From Microthrixaceae bacterium (GTDB lineage Bacteria; Actinomycetota; Acidimicrobiia; Acidimicrobiales; DATDAH01): 64,000 nucleotides of DNA. Positions 55,913-63,967 of this stretch are shown piece after piece. The stretch lies in NCBI GenBank assembly GCA_020637195.1, contig JACJWK010000006.1, positions 90,785-154,784 on the forward strand, given 5' to 3'. Below the pieces are notes generated by a model. The model had not been told where the DNA came from, searched no databases, and saw nothing but the letters and a program-made list of their open reading frames with translations. The translations under genes were made by a program, and so were the position numbers. The first letter of the stretch is position 1. Each line of letters opens with the position of its first letter.

Positions 55913-57700
55913 GTGGCCCGCGTCGCCGAGCTGCGTAGCGCGAGGAACTCACCGATGGGCGAACAGCACCACGCAGTGGCCCCCCGGGCCGCGACCCGAC
56001 CTGCCCCCGGTCCTCCGCGCGCGCCCGGCGAGCGCCCCGAGGGGGCCGCGTCGAGGCCCCAGCTGGTGATCGGCCTCGCGGTCGTGACCGTCCTCGTCCT
56101 CGGGTTCCTGGCCTTCCGCTCTTCGTTCGCGTCCGACGAGCCGGCCCGCCTCGACGAGGCCGACGCCTACCTCGCGGCCTGGGGCGAAGGTGACTTCGCC
56201 ACGATGGCGGCCGGGGTGGCCCAGCCACCCCCCGAGTTCACCGCGCTGCACCAGCAGATGCTGGCGTCGCTGCAGGTCCGGGAGGCCGCCTACGAGGCCG
56301 GGGAGGCCGAGGTCGACGGCGACCGCGCCACGGTGCCGTTCACGGCCGAGCTCACCCTCGGCGGTCTCGGGGTGTGGCGCTACGAGAGCGCGCTGAACCT
56401 GGTGCGGGGCGACGACGGGTGGAAGGTCGACTGGACGCCGGCCACCCTGCACCCCGACCTCCAGCAGGGTGAGCGCTTCGCCCGCACCCGCACGGCGCCG
56501 TCGCGGGCGGCCATCGTCGACCGCAACGGCCTGCCGCTGGCCGACGGCACCGCACCGCTCATCGTCGGCACCACGGGTCCCGCCACGCCCGAGCAGGCCG
56601 CGGCGCTCGGGCCGCTCGTCGAGGCGGGCGACACCGTGGGCACCCAGGGGCTCCAGGCCCGCTACAACGACGTCCTGTCCGGAGAGCCGTCGGGACAGGT
56701 GCAGATCATCGGCGCGAGCGGTGTGCCCGAGGTGGTGCACGTCTTCCCGGGTGCCGACGGAGAGCCGCTCACGACGACGATCGACCCGGTCGTGCAGGCC
56801 GCGGCCGAGAACGCCATCGCCGTGGCCTCGGGGCCCGCAGCGTTCGTCGCCATCGAGTCCGACACCGGCGAGGTGCTCGCCGTGGGCAACAGCCCGAGCG
56901 ACGGCCTGAACCGCCCGATCAGCGGTGCGTACCCGCCGGGCTCCACCTTCAAGGTGGTCACGTCGAACGCCCTGCTCGGCGTGGGCGTCGACCCCGACGT
57001 CAACGTCACCTGCCCGGCCACGGCCAACGGGTTCGGCAACTACGCCGGCGAGTCGTTCGGCACCATCCCGTTCCGCGAGGCCTTCTACCGCTCGTGCAAC
57101 ACGTCGTTCATCATCCAGACCGGCCTCCTGCCCGAGGGTGCCCTCGAGGCGTCGGCCGAGCAGTTCGGGTTCAACACGCCCTACGACATCGGCATCGACT
57201 CGGTGGGCGGCAGCTTCCCGTCGCCCGAGAGCCAGGCCGAGCTGCTCGCCGCCTCGATCGGCCAGGGCAAGGTCACCGCGAGCCCGCTCCACATGGCGTC
57301 GGTGGCCGCGGCGATCGACGACGGCCACTGGCGGGCCCCCACGCTGATCCACGGCGACCAGGCCCCCGAGCGGCCCGCACCCGTCGACCTCGACCCCGAC
57401 GTGGTCGCCGACATCGACACGATGATGCACGAGGTGGTCACCGAGGGCACCGGCTACAACGCCGAGGTCGCGGGTCGCGACGTGGCCGGCAAGACCGGCA
57501 CCGCCGAGTTCGGGGCGGAGGACCCGCCCGAGACCCACGCGTGGTTCATCGGGTTCAGCGACGGGATCGCGTTCGCCTGCCTCGTCGAGGGCGGCGGATC
57601 GGGCGGCTCGGTGGCCGCCCCCGTCGCCGGTCGCTTCGTCGCGGCGCTGCCCGCGCCCCCGCCGCCGACCACGACCACCACCGGGGGCGACGACGGCTGA
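55913..57700 (+). CDS. Class B penicillin-binding protein
   Basis: A 595-residue transpeptidase (581 if ATG 55955 is used, which has GAGGA six bases upstream; GTG 55913 has TACCAT nine bases upstream). One membrane helix (QLVIGLAVVTVLVLGFLAF), an NTF2-like MecA_N domain (DEADAYLAAWGEGDFATMAAG to about residue 170), a dimerisation domain, then the transpeptidase: STFK in YPPGSTFKVV (active Ser), SCN in YRSCNTSF, and KTGTAEFG. It resembles the MecA/PBP2a-like and PbpA-type enzymes of actinobacteria, which cross-link wall at septum or side wall. A Thr-rich tail ends the protein. Confidence 0.93.
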   Translation: MARVAELRSARNSPMGEQHHAVAPRAATRPAPGPPRAPGERPEGAASRPQLVIGLAVVTVLVLGFLAFRSSFASDEPARLDEADAYLAAWGEGDFATMAAGVAQPPPEFTALHQQMLASLQVREAAYEAGEAEVDGDRATVPFTAELTLGGLGVWRYESALNLVRGDDGWKVDWTPATLHPDLQQGERFARTRTAPSRAAIVDRNGLPLADGTAPLIVGTTGPATPEQAAALGPLVEAGDTVGTQGLQARYNDVLSGEPSGQVQIIGASGVPEVVHVFPGADGEPLTTTIDPVVQAAAENAIAVASGPAAFVAIESDTGEVLAVGNSPSDGLNRPISGAYPPGSTFKVVTSNALLGVGVDPDVNVTCPATANGFGNYAGESFGTIPFREAFYRSCNTSFIIQTGLLPEGALEASAEQFGFNTPYDIGIDSVGGSFPSPESQAELLAASIGQGKVTASPLHMASVAAAIDDGHWRAPTLIHGDQAPERPAPVDLDPDVVADIDTMMHEVVTEGTGYNAEVAGRDVAGKTGTAEFGAEDPPETHAWFIGFSDGIAFACLVEGGGSGGSVAAPVAGRFVAALPAPPPPTTTTTGGDDG

Positions 57701-57758
57701 GGCGCGGGGCCGCGCGGGGCGCCTCGGTACCGTCCCCGCGGGCCAGGCGCCGACCGGC

Positions 57759-57800
57759 GAGAATGCGCCCGTGGCCTCTCCTCGCCCGAGCGCCGCCTGA
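57759..57800 (+). promoter_or_regulatory. Possible short upstream ORF coupled to the next gene
   Basis: GTG 57771 opens a 9-codon frame (VASPRPSAA) ending in TGA 57798-57800, which overlaps ATG 57800. GAGAAT (57759-57764) lies six bases before the GTG, like the leaderless boxes but with G in position 1. This suggests a leader peptide or translational coupling. Confidence 0.35.
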
Positions 57801-58186
57801 TGGCCGCCCGCACGCCCTGCACCCCGTGGTGCGACCTCGGCGCGGCGTCGCGCGCCGGCGAGGACGGCAGCGCCCAGCAGGGGCTGCGCATCTCCCCCCG
57901 GGTGACCTGCGGCGACGGGTGCCAGCCCGCCTTCACGGTGGCCTGGCTCTGCCTGGGCGCCGACAACGTCGACTGGCGGTCGGGCTTCGGGGGCAACACC
58001 TACCAGCCGCTGCGCATCATCGACCTCGCCCGCCCCGCGAAGGTCCAGGTGACGGCGACCGTCACGGTGTCGTGCTCGCCCGACCAGTCGGCGGCGCAGT
58101 GCTCCACCACCTGGCTGGTGGGCTGGGAGCCCGGCGCGGTGCTGCACTCGGTCACCCAGCTCGACAGCACCTGCCCCGGGGCGTGA
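57800..58186 (+). CDS. Cysteine-rich hypothetical protein
   Basis: A 128-residue protein with eight cysteines: CTPWC near the start, VTCGDGC, WLCLG, VSCSPDQSAAQCSTTW, and DSTCPGA at the end. The middle (LRIIDLARPAKVQVTATVTVSC) looks like a beta-sandwich. No signal peptide from ATG 57800, which is odd for a disulphide-like pattern; alternatively the cysteines bind metal. Codon use is typical of the genome. It has no recognised family. Confidence 0.68.
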   Translation: MAARTPCTPWCDLGAASRAGEDGSAQQGLRISPRVTCGDGCQPAFTVAWLCLGADNVDWRSGFGGNTYQPLRIIDLARPAKVQVTATVTVSCSPDQSAAQCSTTWLVGWEPGAVLHSVTQLDSTCPGA

Positions 58187-58214
58187 GGCCGACGCGGCCG
58201 CCAGGCTTCGAGGC

Positions 58215-58508
58215 TCAGTCGGAAGGGCGGTCGCGCAGGCCGTCGTTGAACATGCGGTACACGTCGTAGACCTCCTTGCACGCCTGGCACAGGGGCAGGC
58301 TGCGAGGGTCGCGCGACGGCACCCACACGTGGCCGCACAGCGCCTCGAGCGGGGTCCCGTTGATGCGGGCCTCGAGCACCTTGGCCTGCGCGTCCTCGCC
58401 CGGCTCGACCTTGACGATGTGGGCGACGGCGGGAGGGCCGTCCTCGAGCTCGGGGTCGGAGGGCCGGACCGTGATGACCGGCGCGGTCTCGGTGGTGGTG
58501 ACGGACAT
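58215..58508 (-). CDS. DUF3039 family protein
   Basis: A 97-residue protein of the actinobacterial DUF3039 family. Typical blocks: HIVKVEPGEDAQAKVLEARINGTPLEALCGHVWVPSRDP and SLPLCQACKEVYDVYR, with CGHVW and CxxC forming a probable zinc site. Function unknown. ATG 58508 has TACGCT 11 bases upstream, giving a leader of a few bases. It is divergent from a small membrane protein gene. Confidence 0.88.
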   Translation of the reverse strand: MSVTTTETAPVITVRPSDPELEDGPPAVAHIVKVEPGEDAQAKVLEARINGTPLEALCGHVWVPSRDPRSLPLCQACKEVYDVYRMFNDGLRDRPSD

Positions 58509-58541
58509 GGCCGCGGCAGAGCGTAACCGGGCGGCCTGGGC

Positions 58542-58556
58542 CAGACTCATCCCGTG
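58542..58556 (+). promoter_or_regulatory. Leaderless -10-like box (CAGACT, 6-base spacer)
   Basis: CAGACT at 58542-58547, six bases, GTG 58554. Confidence 0.5.
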
Positions 58557-58730
58557 AGCTGGCGCGACGTCGACGACGACTGGGACGGGACCCTCGACGA
58601 CGGCTGGGGCGACGACACCGAGCTGGGGCCCCGGCGGTGGGGCCCGGGCATGGTGGCACTCACCTGGCTCGTCGTCGTGGCCATGCTGGGGTCGGCCGTC
58701 GCGGCGTTCGTCGTGCTGGTGCTGGGCTGA
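58554..58730 (+). CDS. Small single-pass membrane protein
   Basis: A 58-residue protein: very acidic N-terminus (VSWRDVDDDWDGTLDDGWGD), then RRWGPGMVALTW and one membrane helix (TWLVVVAMLGSAVAAFVVLV). Too short for most gene calls, but a leaderless promoter precedes it and the C-terminal 26 residues are repeated almost exactly at 60458-60538 with mainly synonymous changes, which is evidence of real coding. Function unknown. Confidence 0.75.
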   Translation: MSWRDVDDDWDGTLDDGWGDDTELGPRRWGPGMVALTWLVVVAMLGSAVAAFVVLVLG

Positions 58731-58860
58731 TCGTCTTCGAGGGATGGCGGTCGAGGAGCGGGTGCGGTGGAGCGGCATCGCTCTCGGGTTCGCCCTCGGG
58801 GACCCCGCTGGGTTGGTGCGGTGCTCGGCGCTCCCACCGCCCTCGTTCGCCGTCGTCCTG

Positions 58861-60300
58861 TCAGGGCTGGAACCGCTGAATGGCGTTGGACAGCACGACG
58901 GCGCCGTGCCAGTACCCCCTCGAGGTGGGATGGAAGGCGTTGAGGAGCGGGATCTCGTAGCCGTGGATGAAGGGCCGGTTGCCGGAGGTGTTGCAGAGAC
59001 CATCGGGGCTCGTATAGGTGGCGAACTGCTGACCACCGCCGGGAAGTCGCCGGGGGATGGTGTACCCGCGCTCGACCCGTGAACCGGTGCGCCAGTCGAC
59101 GAAGTGCACGTTGCCGGCGAGGCCCGTCGAGCTCAACTGTGTGTTGGCCGCGCTGACAGCCCGATAGATGGTGTCATCGAGCCGCGTGACCAACGCGTTC
59201 GCGGCGTTCTGCTCGTTGTTGGTGAGCCCGGCGCAACGACCCTCCCGCTGGCGAGCGAACGGGATCGGGTACGAGAGGACGTACAGGTGTCCATCCCGCG
59301 CCATCGATCGCCGTGCGGTCACGTAGACATCGCGGAGTCTCGTGAAGACGGTGTCCCATGTGATGCGTCCGGCGGACAACCGCAGCAGGTCGTCTCCGCA
59401 CGAGAAGACCCCGCAATCGATCACCGTGCCGGCGAAGTCGATGTCGTTGCCGCCGATCGTCATCGTCGCGACGTTGTGGCGGCTCCTCACCTGGCTCAGT
59501 TGGTCACGAGTGAGGTCTCTGGTCTTGTCACCGCTGCACGCGGTGAACGTGAAGTCGCGGGTGTTGTAGCGGGCGGGCAGCGCATCGCGCCGGGCACGGG
59601 GGGCGTAGGCGTACGGGTCCTGGTCACATCCAGGCCATGGCTGCACCGAGCCGAGACCGACGCCGGCGGAGTACGAGTCGCCCATCGCGATCCAGCGCAA
59701 CCGCCGACCACTGCCGGGGAAGAGGAGATTGTCGATGGCGAACCCGGCCGGCTCGTCGCTCAGCGCCTTGACGAGGAACGAGGCCGAACGGGCGAAGTTC
59801 GAGGTGATCCGGACGATGCCGACTCGGTCGGCGCTCAAGGTGCCGAGCCGGCGACCGCTGGTGTCGTACACGATGACCTTCACCGACCCTGGAGTGTCGA
59901 TGTAGCCGACATCCAGGGTGAAGGAGTTGACGGTCCTCGGCTGGCCGGTGTCCGGGTTGACGAACGTGCCCCGGATCTCGCCGTGGAATCGCGGGGAACC
60001 CGAGAGCACGGGGCTGGTGGGATTCGAGGTGTCCGTCGTGATGTACGGGCTGTCGCCGGAGAACTGGATCCCTCGTGAGCGGTATTGCCCGGTGATCGGG
60101 GTGTTGACGGAGAACTCGCTGAACGTGATGGCTCCGGTTGGAACGGTGATCGCCTCCGCCGGTGCTGCTTCTGTGGAGGACGACGAGCCCTCGGGTGGAG
60201 ACTCCGACTGGACAGTTGAGGCCGAGGCTGCGAAGTGAGTCGATGTGGTGACGATCGTGGCGAGGATCGCTGCTGCCATCAGCCTTGGAACTGCATGCAT
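58861..60300 (-). CDS. Secreted SGNH/GDSL hydrolase
   Basis: A 479-residue exported esterase. Signal peptide MHAVPRLMAAAILATIVTTSTHFAASAS after AAGGAGG and ATG 60300. Residues about 30-200 are a beta-rich domain (ITFSEFSVNTPITGQYRSRGIQFSGDSPY, SVKVIVYDTSGRRLGTLSA). The SGNH hydrolase follows: block I MGDSYSAGVG (Ser), block III TIGGNDIDF, and block V FHPTSRGYWH (catalytic His). Codon use is less GC-biased than the neighbours (more A/T at third positions, codons such as TCA and ACA), and the gene lies between two copies of the small membrane-protein 3' end, so it looks acquired. Target lipids or polysaccharide esters unknown. Confidence 0.9.
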   Translation of the reverse strand: MHAVPRLMAAAILATIVTTSTHFAASASTVQSESPPEGSSSSTEAAPAEAITVPTGAITFSEFSVNTPITGQYRSRGIQFSGDSPYITTDTSNPTSPVLSGSPRFHGEIRGTFVNPDTGQPRTVNSFTLDVGYIDTPGSVKVIVYDTSGRRLGTLSADRVGIVRITSNFARSASFLVKALSDEPAGFAIDNLLFPGSGRRLRWIAMGDSYSAGVGLGSVQPWPGCDQDPYAYAPRARRDALPARYNTRDFTFTACSGDKTRDLTRDQLSQVRSRHNVATMTIGGNDIDFAGTVIDCGVFSCGDDLLRLSAGRITWDTVFTRLRDVYVTARRSMARDGHLYVLSYPIPFARQREGRCAGLTNNEQNAANALVTRLDDTIYRAVSAANTQLSSTGLAGNVHFVDWRTGSRVERGYTIPRRLPGGGQQFATYTSPDGLCNTSGNRPFIHGYEIPLLNAFHPTSRGYWHGAVVLSNAIQRFQP

Positions 60301-60430
60301 CGTGCCCGCCTCCTTGATGGCGTCCTCTTGATCCAGGGGGCGAAGCACTTGCGATTGGACGATTCAAATGGCCAAGGCTCCCCGCCGGCCGCGGAGAATA
60401 GAAGCCGCACACCGAATGGTCAATAGGTGC

Positions 60431-60538
60431 CCTCAGCGATGGTTCGTCGGACCGAATATGCTGGCCCTCACCTGGCTCGTGGTGGTCGCCATGCTCGGCT
60501 CGGCCGTCGCGGCGTTCGTCGTGCTGGTGCTCGGCTGA
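60431..60538 (+). pseudogene. Partial duplicate of the small membrane protein gene
   Basis: The frame reads PQRWFVGPNMLALTW, then LVVVAMLGSAVAAFVVLVLG and a stop, matching the last 29 or so residues of the product of 58554-58730. DNA differs mostly at third positions (GTC/GTG, GGG/GGC), so the copy is old. The acidic N-terminal part is missing. Translation from ATG 60458 would give only a 26-residue membrane helix. It lies beyond the SGNH hydrolase gene in direct orientation with the full copy. Confidence 0.7.
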
Positions 60539-60554
60539 CGGTCGGGCCCGGCGG

Positions 60555-61943
60555 TCAGAACGTGGTCTCGCACCCGGTCATGTGGTCGCCGTCGTCGAGC
60601 GCGCCGGTGCAGGTGTCGTCGCCGCCGTCCCCGTGGACCCGGTCCGCGTCGGTGGCCCCGGTCGGCGCCCCGCCGTCGAGGTAGTCGTCGCCGAAGATGC
60701 TCGGGTTGGAGCCGGCGGCGTAGTCCCCCCAGAGGATGTCGCCGCCCCGGAGCCCGTAGATCAGGTCATTGCCGCCTCGGCCCACGAGGAAGTCCTGCGT
60801 GTCGCCGCCGATGATCACGTTCGGCCCGTCGTTGCCCTGGACGTGGGTCCTGCCGCTCTTCACCCCGCGGACGCTCTCGATGCCGGCGAGCTCGTCGTCG
60901 CCGACGCCGAGGGCGTAGGGCGGCTGGTTCGTCGGGCCGAAGAAGTACAGGCCGACGTCGAGGAAGCTCACGCCGGGGTCCAGGGCGTCGCCCTGGTAGG
61001 ACACGAGGTCACCGTGCTCCCCGCTGCTGGTGACGGGGTCGTTGGTCCCGCCGTCGACGAAGTCGTCACCCGCACCAGGGAAGAGGACGTCGTCGGCGCC
61101 GCCGCCCAGGAGGATGTCGTCCCCACCCTTGCCCTTGATGACGTCATCGCCCCCGCGGCCCTCGAGCTCGTTCGCCCCGCTCGTGCCGACCAGCCGATCG
61201 GCCAGAGGGCTCCCGATGACCGACTCGAAGCCCGTGATCTCGTCCTCCGTCGTGGCCCGGACGACCAGGGTGCTGCCCAGGTTGACGTTGGCGCGCTCGG
61301 TGCTCGTCGCGTACGAGAGCGTGTCGCGCCCCGTACCGCCGTCGAGCTGGTTCGAGCCGCCCCGTCCGTCGAGGGTGTCGTCGCCGGCGCCGCCGCGCAG
61401 CGAGTCGTTCCCCGGGCGGCCGATCAGCACGTCGGCGAAGGGGGTGCCGACGACGCGCTCCACGCCGAGGATGGCGCCGTTGAACCCGGCGCCGGTCTGG
61501 TGCACGACGCCGGTGGACTCGTCGACCGTGACCCCCGTGGGCACCTGCGCGTACGTGGCGACGTCGGTCGCCCGGCTGCCGCCGATGACCCGGTCCCGGG
61601 CGAGGTCGGCGCCCTGGAAGATGTCGCTCCCGTCCTGGCCGAAGAGCTCGTCGCGGCCCGTTCCGCCGTCGATGACGTCGTTGCCGCCGCCGGCGCACAC
61701 CACGTCGTCGCCGCCCCCGGCGAGGATGAGCTCGAAGCTCGGCCCACCCAGGATCACGTCGGACCCGCTCGTGCCGTTGATCTGGTTCGCGCCGACGCCG
61801 GGGTCGTCGAAGGCGATGGTCACCGGGCGCCCGTTGCAGGTGCGGCCCGCTTCCTGCGCCCCGACCACCGCCGCAGGGGCGACTCCCGATCCCGCCGCGA
61901 CGAGCGCGAACGCGGCCAACGACGTCCCGAGCCGCCCACTCAT
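60555..61943 (-). CDS. Secreted RTX (haemolysin-type calcium-binding repeat) protein
   Basis: A 462-residue protein with a Sec signal (MSGRLGTSLAAFALVAAGSGVAPAAVVGA) and four groups of RTX nonapeptides of the GGxGxDxLx type: LAGGGDDVVCAGGGNDVIDGG, LRGGAGDDTLDGRGGSNQL, EGRGGDDVIKGKGGDDILLG and VGRGGNDLIYGLRGGD, ending in HGDGGDDTCTGALDDGDHMTGC. These fold into calcium-filled beta-rolls outside the cell. No catalytic domain is seen. Export by Sec, not by a C-terminal type I signal, is implied by the signal peptide. ATG 61943 is preceded by GACGCT with six bases between. Confidence 0.88.
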   Translation of the reverse strand: MSGRLGTSLAAFALVAAGSGVAPAAVVGAQEAGRTCNGRPVTIAFDDPGVGANQINGTSGSDVILGGPSFELILAGGGDDVVCAGGGNDVIDGGTGRDELFGQDGSDIFQGADLARDRVIGGSRATDVATYAQVPTGVTVDESTGVVHQTGAGFNGAILGVERVVGTPFADVLIGRPGNDSLRGGAGDDTLDGRGGSNQLDGGTGRDTLSYATSTERANVNLGSTLVVRATTEDEITGFESVIGSPLADRLVGTSGANELEGRGGDDVIKGKGGDDILLGGGADDVLFPGAGDDFVDGGTNDPVTSSGEHGDLVSYQGDALDPGVSFLDVGLYFFGPTNQPPYALGVGDDELAGIESVRGVKSGRTHVQGNDGPNVIIGGDTQDFLVGRGGNDLIYGLRGGDILWGDYAAGSNPSIFGDDYLDGGAPTGATDADRVHGDGGDDTCTGALDDGDHMTGCETTF

Positions 61944-62031
61944 CGCATCAGCGTCGCGCCGATCCGGTCCGGCGGCAATGGCCTGGTCGGCCCATCGTCG
62001 GCTTGCGGCGGCTCCATCCCGGCCGATCCGC

Positions 62032-62046
62032 CAGACTCGGGCCGTG
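62032..62046 (+). promoter_or_regulatory. Leaderless -10-like box (CAGACT, 6-base spacer)
   Basis: CAGACT at 62032-62037, six bases, GTG 62044. Confidence 0.5.
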
Positions 62047-63918
62047 ACCACGCGTGACGAGCCTTTCGCCGGAGACCAGGAGGTGGTCACGGTGCCCTGC
62101 CCGCTGGCGGGGACCGTGGTGTCCGTCGAGGTCGTTGCCGGGGCCGCGGTGACCGGGGCGACCGTCGTGGCCGTCGTCGAGTCCATGAAGATGGAGCACC
62201 CCGTGCCCGCGGGAGCGGCGGGGGCGGTCGTCGAGGTGGTGGCTGCGCCGGGCGACCTCATCCACGCCGGCGACCCCCTCCTGCGGCTGGCCATCGGTGC
62301 CGCGGCTGCGGCGCCGGCGACCCCGGTCGAGGCGCCCGCCGCGCCCGGCGGGCCCGTGGGGGAGCGGGCCGACCTGGCCGAGGTGCGCGAGCGCCAGCGC
62401 CTGGCCACCGACGACGCCGCCCGCCCCGCGGCGGTCGCCCGACGCCACGAGCGCGGGCACCGCACGGCCCGGGAGAACCTGGTCGACCTCGTCGACCCCG
62501 GCTCGTTCGAGGAGTACGGCTCGCTGGTGCTCGCCGCCCAGCGCAGTCGGCGTCCGCTCGACGAGCTCATCGAGCGGACGCCCGCCGACGGGCTCGTCGG
62601 CGGCCTCGCCCGGGTGAACGGCGACCGGTTCCCAGACGCGGCGGCCCGCTGCGCCGTCGTCTCCTACGACTACATGGTGCTGGCCGGCACCCAGGGTCAG
62701 AAGAACCACGTCAAGAAGGACCGGCTGTTCGACCTGGTCGAGCGCCTGCGCCTGCCCGTGGTGCTGTTCGCCGAGGGCGGCGGGGGGCGGCCGGGCGACA
62801 CCGACTCGCCGGTGGTGGCCGGGCTCGACTGCCTCGCCTTCGCCCTGTTCGGAAGCCTCAGCGGCCTCGTGCCCCTCGTCGGCGTCGTCAGCGGGCGGTG
62901 CTTCGCCGGCAACGCGGCCCTGCTCGGCTGCTGCGACGTCATCATCGCCACCGAGGACGCCAACATCGGCATGGGGGGCCCGGCCATGATCGAGGGCGGC
63001 GGGCTCGGCACGTTCGCGCCCGAGGCCATCGGCCCGGTCTCGGTGCAGGCGCCGAACGGCGTCATCGACGTGGTGGTGACCGACGAGGCCGAGGCCGTGG
63101 CCGTGGCGAAGCGGTACCTCTCGTACTTCCAGGGGCCGGTGCACGACTGGGCGTGCGCCGACCAGGACGGGTTGCGCGAGCTGATCCCCGAGAACCGACG
63201 GCGGGTCTACGACGTCCGCGCGGTGCTCGAGACGCTCGCCGACACCGACAGCGTCCTCGAGCTGCGCCGGGCGTTCGGGCCCACCATGGTCACCGCGCTC
63301 GTCCGCATCGAGGGCCGGCCCGTGGGGGTGGTGGCCAACGACCCCGGCCACCTGGGCGGCGCCATCGACCGCGACGGTGCCGACAAGGCGGCGCGGTTCC
63401 TCCAGCTGTGCGACGCCCACGACCTGCCCGTGCTCTTCCTCTGCGACACGCCCGGCTTCCTCGTCGGGCCCGAGGCCGAGGAGCAGGCGCAGGTGCGGCA
63501 CTTCAGTCGTCTGTTCGTCGCCGGCGGGGCGCTCACCGTCCCCTTCTTCACCGTGGTCACCCGCAAGGGCTACGGCCTCGGCGCTCAGGCCATGGCCGGG
63601 GGGAGCTTCCGCCGGCCCCTGTTCACCGTGGCGTGGCCCACCGGTGAGCTCGGGGGCATGAACCTGGAGGGCGCGGTCCGGCTCGGCTTCCGTCGCGAGC
63701 TCGACGCCATCGCCGACCCGGCCGAGCGCGACGCCGCCTACGAGGACCTCGTGGCGCGGGCCTACGAGCACGGCAAGGCGCTGAACCTGGCCAGCCACTT
63801 CGAGATCGACGACGTGATCGACCCGGCCGACACCCGCCGCCGCATCGTCAACACGCTGCGAGCGGTCCCGCCGCCGTCGCCCCGCACCACCCGCAAGCAC
63901 CCGGTCGACCCCTGGTGA
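62044..63918 (+). CDS. Acyl-CoA carboxyltransferase with N-terminal biotinyl domain
   Basis: A 624-residue fusion. Residues 12-85 are a biotinyl/lipoyl domain with the biotin-acceptor Lys in VESMKMEHP. Residues about 105-615 are an AccD/PccB/MccB-type carboxyltransferase: ARENLVDLVDPGSFEEYGSL, the N-lobe oxyanion block GLVPLVGVVSGRCFAGNAAL, MGGPAMIEGGGLG, and the C-lobe LCDTPGFLVGPEAEE and RKGYGLGAQAMAGGSFRR. Usually the biotinyl domain is fused to the biotin carboxylase, so a separate carboxylase must serve this protein; none is in the window. GTG 62044 is leaderless. Substrate (acetyl-, propionyl- or methylcrotonyl-CoA) is not decided by eye. Confidence 0.93.
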   Translation: MTTRDEPFAGDQEVVTVPCPLAGTVVSVEVVAGAAVTGATVVAVVESMKMEHPVPAGAAGAVVEVVAAPGDLIHAGDPLLRLAIGAAAAAPATPVEAPAAPGGPVGERADLAEVRERQRLATDDAARPAAVARRHERGHRTARENLVDLVDPGSFEEYGSLVLAAQRSRRPLDELIERTPADGLVGGLARVNGDRFPDAAARCAVVSYDYMVLAGTQGQKNHVKKDRLFDLVERLRLPVVLFAEGGGGRPGDTDSPVVAGLDCLAFALFGSLSGLVPLVGVVSGRCFAGNAALLGCCDVIIATEDANIGMGGPAMIEGGGLGTFAPEAIGPVSVQAPNGVIDVVVTDEAEAVAVAKRYLSYFQGPVHDWACADQDGLRELIPENRRRVYDVRAVLETLADTDSVLELRRAFGPTMVTALVRIEGRPVGVVANDPGHLGGAIDRDGADKAARFLQLCDAHDLPVLFLCDTPGFLVGPEAEEQAQVRHFSRLFVAGGALTVPFFTVVTRKGYGLGAQAMAGGSFRRPLFTVAWPTGELGGMNLEGAVRLGFRRELDAIADPAERDAAYEDLVARAYEHGKALNLASHFEIDDVIDPADTRRRIVNTLRAVPPPSPRTTRKHPVDPW

Positions 63919-63967
63919 CGGGCGGCGACGGCCCGACGGCCGAGCGTCCGCCCGACCGAGGGGCGAC

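Noticed and set aside
60427..60684. 85-codon plus-strand frame with an Arg/Gly-rich product
   Set aside because: It is a shadow frame; the meaningful frame is the membrane-helix relic at 60431-60538.
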